NCBI GenBank assembly: GCA_000513555.1
Contig: ALYD01000025.1
Span: 1 to 47,696 of the forward strand
Source: Lachnospiraceae bacterium JC7
GTDB taxonomy: Bacteria; Bacillota; Clostridia; Lachnospirales; Lachnospiraceae
Length of the DNA: 47,696 nt
Reading direction: 5' to 3'
Shown piece by piece: positions 44,252-47,696 of this stretch. Made by a program: the position numbers and the translations under genes. Position 1 is the stretch's first letter; each line of letters starts with the position of its first letter. Under the pieces are notes generated by a model. It was not told the origin of the DNA. It made no database searches and saw nothing but the letters and a program-made list of their open reading frames with translations.

Positions 44252-45919
44252 TTAGTTTCTTTCTATAAATTTATATATGAAATCCTCCATGGGCACCGGC
44301 TTTGAGTACAGATATCCCTGCATCTTATGAACTTCACACTGTCTCAGAATATCACGCATCTCAACAGTCTCCACTCCCTCGGCACATGTGACTGCACCGA
44401 ATATCTCAGACATCCTGTTTACAAGTTTGATGAGAGAAAGCTGTTTCTCATCACTGACTATATTCTTTACGAACTGCTTATCGATCTTTATTACATCGAT
44501 ATACATATCCTGTAGTAATTCAAGCGAAGAAAATCCGGTTCCGAAATCATCAAGGGCTATTCTTATTCCCTTTTCTTTCAAATTGAAGCTTATATCCTTG
44601 AGCATGTCATGATCCAGAAGTCTGCATCTCTCAGTTATCTCAAAACACAGATTCTCTGCAGGATACCCGGTATCCTCAAGTGCTCTGGTGACAACATTGA
44701 TAAAATTGATCTGCTGAAGCTGAGCATATGAAAGATTGATATTTAAAATGAACCCGGGATCAGCTTTTACTATATCGAGGCACTGTTCCATGGATCGCCT
44801 CATGATCCATTCCCCGAGCTCAGGAAATAATGCATCATTCTCAAGGATAGGAATGAAGTCATTAGGCGGAACAACATTGCCATCTTCGTCTTTCCATCTG
44901 ATCAATGCTTCTGCACCTGCAAGTTTCTCTGACCCGGCATCCAGAATAGGCTGATAGTATATGATGAAATTACGGCAGGAATCCGCAACGCATCTTCTTA
45001 TACTGTTTATCCTTTCCAGTTCATAGATGCTGTTTTTATTGATACTTGTATCAAAGACGCAGAATTTCCCCTGTTTGTTGTACTTTGATTCCTTATAGGC
45101 ATGCATAAGGCATGAAAGAATAGTGTCAGAATCAACATCAAAACTGTCAACCGCGATCGCCCCGGCATTGATATTGACCTTAATATTCTCTCCCTCAAAC
45201 AGGAAGGATCTGCTGGCTCTTTCTCTGTAGTACTCATAGTTCTTTTCCAGCTCTTCCATGGTGACATCCCTTGTGATCATGGCGATCCTTACACCATCCA
45301 GCCTGTACATATCTCCCATGTCCTTATCATGATCCACCATGAATTTCATAACATGACGCATGATACGCGTTCCGAAATCGTAACCGAAAAGATCATTTAT
45401 CCTTGTATAGTTGGTTGAGCCATACATCACTATCTTGAACGGGATATGCGACTTCAGATATCTGTTCACATCATGAAAGAAGCCGTTCTGATTACGTAAT
45501 CCTGTTATATTGTCGATGCAGCCGTTGATAGAATGGTTCCTTATCATCCCCACAAAGTACTCCGGCTCATTGTTATCATCCCTTATTATGACTCCTCTGC
45601 ATGTACAGGTATCATATTTTCCGGATATGTCTTTCACTCTGTACTGAACATCATGCCTGCCTTCTCCTGTGGTCATTATCTCATTTATGCTTTCACGATA
45701 GATCGTCCTGTCTTTCGGATGGATATACTGCTCCCATATCTCTCCCGCAGCATACATGTACTCACTTGATAATCCGTATAGCTCTATTGCTGATTTCGAC
45801 CAGCGTGAATAATCATATTTCACATCGCAGACATATACATCCGTTCCTTCTGCGACCATTGCATATGATTCAAACAATCTATCCAATTTATCGATTCTGT
45901 TCTGTGTGATCTCTCTCAT
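44252..45919 (-). CDS. PAS-GGDEF(degenerate)-EAL cyclic-di-GMP phosphodiesterase
   Basis: A protein of about 555 residues. Residues about 20-130 form a PAS-like sensor. A GGDEF domain follows whose signature is degenerate (LDGVRIAM at the GGDEF position), so no cyclase activity is expected. The C-terminal EAL domain is intact: GAEALIRW (Glu about 337), NINLSYAQL, EITER, DDFGTGFSSLELL, KIDKQFV, CAEGVET and QGYLYSKP. It should hydrolyse c-di-GMP. The start is uncertain: no clear ribosome binding site is visible, and TTG at 45931 is an alternative to the ATG at 45919. c-di-GMP control of the nearby pilus is plausible but inferred. Confidence 0.88.
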   Translation of the reverse strand: MREITQNRIDKLDRLFESYAMVAEGTDVYVCDVKYDYSRWSKSAIELYGLSSEYMYAAGEIWEQYIHPKDRTIYRESINEIMTTGEGRHDVQYRVKDISGKYDTCTCRGVIIRDDNNEPEYFVGMIRNHSINGCIDNITGLRNQNGFFHDVNRYLKSHIPFKIVMYGSTNYTRINDLFGYDFGTRIMRHVMKFMVDHDKDMGDMYRLDGVRIAMITRDVTMEELEKNYEYYRERASRSFLFEGENIKVNINAGAIAVDSFDVDSDTILSCLMHAYKESKYNKQGKFCVFDTSINKNSIYELERINSIRRCVADSCRNFIIYYQPILDAGSEKLAGAEALIRWKDEDGNVVPPNDFIPILENDALFPELGEWIMRRSMEQCLDIVKADPGFILNINLSYAQLQQINFINVVTRALEDTGYPAENLCFEITERCRLLDHDMLKDISFNLKEKGIRIALDDFGTGFSSLELLQDMYIDVIKIDKQFVKNIVSDEKQLSLIKLVNRMSEIFGAVTCAEGVETVEMRDILRQCEVHKMQGYLYSKPVPMEDFIYKFIERN

Positions 45920-46103
45920 ATCCGCATGCAACTATTCTTGAAAAAATCCCTGTTCCAATGTTTATGTTGAAACTTCTCACTCCTAATTTCAGCAAGAAAG
46001 CATTATACCTTAATAATTTCGAATAGAAGCATTTGTTGAAATAAAAAAATATTATATTTTTATAAATTACTTAAAAGAGCCGATAGTAAGAAATATTCTT
46101 AAT

Positions 46104-46131
46104 TTGCAAAAAGTACTATTTAATTTATAAT
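46104..46131 (+). promoter_or_regulatory. Predicted promoter of the alarmone synthetase gene
   Basis: TTGCAA (46104-46109), a 16-base spacer and a perfect TATAAT (46126-46131) in a very AT-rich gap. Transcription would begin near 46138, leaving a short leader without a clear Shine-Dalgarno sequence. Confidence 0.6.
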
Positions 46132-46170
46132 CTATATAACGTATTTTTGTTTTTTATCTGAATAATCATT

Positions 46171-47157
46171 ATGGTAAAGCTAAACGACTATTTATATGAA
46201 GGACATACGGTCCTCGAGATTCTTCACAATTACAGCAGAGATTTAAAGGCAAGTGCTTTAAAATCACGTAATCAGATAGACATTGCCCACTGTAATTTCC
46301 TGATTGAGCTGTCTCAGATCCTGGAGCATAACGAGTTCCTGACATCTGAATCACAGCGAATACAGGATTTCTATATTTATATGTCCAAAAAGTACCCCTT
46401 TCTTTCATTTAATCTGAAGGGAAGGATAAAATCCCTGCTCCGGGCAGAGAAGAAGTTCAATGGCTACATCGTTCAGTTTATCTATGACTATTACAAACAG
46501 AACGGTGAATATCCGCCTCTTTCTGCCATCAAGGCAAAGGTCCACAATTTCAAGGATCTGATAGCATACAGGATAGTGATTTCACTTCCTGTCAGCAATC
46601 TCGAAGAAGGTGAAAATCAGGAAGAGTCCGAGCTTCGTTATCTTTATGAGCTTGCCAATGTTTTGCCGGAATTTCTGGAACAGCGCGGATTTACCGCCGA
46701 GCTGGCTTCTCTTAAGCAGGAAAACATATCTCCTCTTCTCTCTCCGGCAGTACGACCATACTATCGCGACTATATAGCAAATCCCAGAAGTTCCGGCTAC
46801 AGGTCTTTGCATATAACGTTTTATGATAATATTTCCCGCGGATTTACTGAACTGCAGCTCCGTACCAAGGACATGGATGATTTTGCTGAGATCGGTACAG
46901 CAAACCATTATTTCTATGAGAAAAAACAGGAAAATCCTCTTGTTCAGCGAAACACTATTCCTGTGGGTGAATGCATCTATTTCGATGAAGCCTATAATCG
47001 TATTATCGAACTCAGAAATCTTGATTTTTCAAAGGTTAAGGTGGATATGTTCAATGCTGTGGATAACACCAAGCTGAATGACGGCTGTGGATTCTATAAA
47101 GGACGACTCATTTTGCCTTACGAACATCTGGCAAGGCCGAAAAATACTATGGTTTAG
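46171..47157 (+). CDS. RelA/SpoT-domain (p)ppGpp synthetase-like protein
   Basis: A 328-residue protein with a RelA/SpoT synthetase domain and no HD hydrolase, TGS or ACT domains. Conserved parts are FNLKGRIKSLLRAEKK (about 80-95), FKDLIAYRIV (metal-binding Asp, about 127-136), SGYRSLHITFYD (about 207-218) and ELQLRTKDMDDFAEIGTANH (about 226-245). The N-terminal 75 residues and last 80 are not of the common small alarmone synthetase (RelP/RelQ) type. It should make pppGpp-class alarmones if active. There is no good ribosome binding site before the ATG. The start is therefore provisional. Confidence 0.83.
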   Translation: MVKLNDYLYEGHTVLEILHNYSRDLKASALKSRNQIDIAHCNFLIELSQILEHNEFLTSESQRIQDFYIYMSKKYPFLSFNLKGRIKSLLRAEKKFNGYIVQFIYDYYKQNGEYPPLSAIKAKVHNFKDLIAYRIVISLPVSNLEEGENQEESELRYLYELANVLPEFLEQRGFTAELASLKQENISPLLSPAVRPYYRDYIANPRSSGYRSLHITFYDNISRGFTELQLRTKDMDDFAEIGTANHYFYEKKQENPLVQRNTIPVGECIYFDEAYNRIIELRNLDFSKVKVDMFNAVDNTKLNDGCGFYKGRLILPYEHLARPKNTMV

Positions 47158-47234
47158 GAGTTCTTCTTTTACTCTATTAATCTAAAAATGATATCTCATT
47201 TTCCATCTGCTATTTTTTCTTGTAAGATAATAAA

Positions 47235-47266
47235 ACATCCGGTTTCAACTGAAACCGGATGTCTTT
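47235..47266. terminator. Bidirectional terminator between the alarmone gene and tRNA cluster
   Basis: A perfect 12-bp stem (47235-47246 with 47251-47262), AACT loop, then C and four T on the plus strand; AATAAAA on the left gives a T-rich tail for the minus-strand tRNA transcript. Confidence 0.8.
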
Positions 47267-47269
47267 TAG

Positions 47270-47343
<74 letters not shown>

Positions 47344-47374
47344 ATATTCTGTTTATGTCATTTTCAAAAATTAA

Positions 47375-47447
47375 TGGGGCCTACAGGGCTCGAACCTGTG
47401 ACCCCCTGCTTGTAAGGCAGATGCTCTCCCAGCTGAGCTAAGACCCC
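47375..47447 (-). tRNA. tRNA-Val (TAC)
   Basis: A 73-nt cloverleaf with acceptor GGGGTCT paired to AGGCCCC, anticodon TAC in CTTACAA, GGTTCGA T loop and discriminator A. CCA is not encoded. Confidence 0.94.
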
Positions 47448-47488
47448 ATTCAGTTGAAAACAACTGTGAAGTTCCTAAGAACTTCTAA

Positions 47489-47570
47489 TGGATGGGGGTG
47501 GATTCGAACCACCGAAGTCAGTGACAACAGATTTACAGTCTGCCCCCTTTGGCCACTCGGGAACCCATCC
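47489..47570 (-). tRNA. tRNA-Tyr (GTA)
   Basis: An 82-nt class II tRNA with a long variable arm, acceptor GGATGGG paired to CCCATCC, anticodon GTA in CTGTAAA and discriminator A. CCA is not encoded. Confidence 0.94.
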
Positions 47571-47607
47571 ATTCTTTATTTAATTAAAGTAATCTTTCGA
47601 TTACTAA

Positions 47608-47681
47608 CGACCCGGGACGGAATCGAACCGACGACCTCCGCCGTGACAGGGCGGCGCTCTAACCGACTGAGCCACCGGGCC
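47608..47681 (-). tRNA. tRNA-Asp (GTC)
   Basis: A 74-nt tRNA with acceptor GGCCCGG paired to CCGGGTC, anticodon GTC in CTGTCAC and discriminator G. CCA is not encoded. It is the first tRNA of the transcribed cluster within the window; its promoter would lie at or past the right edge. Confidence 0.94.
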
Positions 47682-47696
47682 AAAATATTTATCGTG

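Overview
The window reads as chromosomal DNA of a Gram-positive anaerobe of the class Clostridia, most likely a member of the Lachnospiraceae (inference). The grounds are the HPr kinase–murB order, a complete short-form HisG/HisZ histidine operon, a T-box in front of pheST, secG–rnr–smpB in a row, tRNA genes without encoded CCA, strong GGAGG ribosome binding sites, and no outer-membrane genes. I see no prophage, insertion sequence, CRISPR array or rRNA.

Layout. 1–5.3 kb is housekeeping: murB (cut by the window edge) and hprK on the minus strand, then murI, secG, rnr and smpB on the plus strand. 5.3–9.4 kb holds a structured 364-base intergenic region, a FIST-domain hybrid histidine kinase with receiver and HPt domains, and a stand-alone receiver protein. 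9.5–13.4 kb is pheS–pheT behind a T-box leader with a clear promoter and terminator. 13.4–17.2 kb has an 87-residue unknown protein, a MalT-like LuxR regulator and a lipoprotein; the last two share a 16-bp dyad motif upstream. 17.2–28.5 kb is histidine biosynthesis (hisC-hisB-hisZ-hisG-hisD-hisH-hisA-hisF-hisI) followed, past a likely terminator, by a NUDIX hydrolase, an MscS channel, a spermidine-synthase-like protein and a PHP histidinol-phosphatase. Every histidine step is covered except HisE (phosphoribosyl-ATP pyrophosphohydrolase).

28.6–41.8 kb is the most unusual part: a single-direction type IV pilus / type II secretion-like operon in the order pilD, pilM, pilN, pilO, a GspK-like prepilin, two further small prepilin-like proteins, and a 2289-residue protein. 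That protein begins with a textbook type IV prepilin leader and continues as three related modules rich in GLUG-type glycine repeats, each ending in a Y-G-D-W motif. I interpret this as an assembly and tip-complex locus for a pilus carrying a giant beta-helical adhesin. No assembly ATPase (PilB), retraction ATPase (PilT) or platform protein (PilC) is present in the window.

41.8–47.2 kb has a secreted protein with cell-wall-binding-like aromatic repeats and its own promoter and terminator, an unknown protein, a stand-alone CheC-type phosphatase, a PAS–degenerate GGDEF–EAL phosphodiesterase, and a RelA/SpoT-type alarmone synthetase domain protein. The window ends in four minus-strand tRNA genes transcribed Asp, Tyr, Val, fMet. 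Surface attachment, motility or second-messenger control, and nutrient signalling therefore sit next to each other, but a functional link between them is inference.
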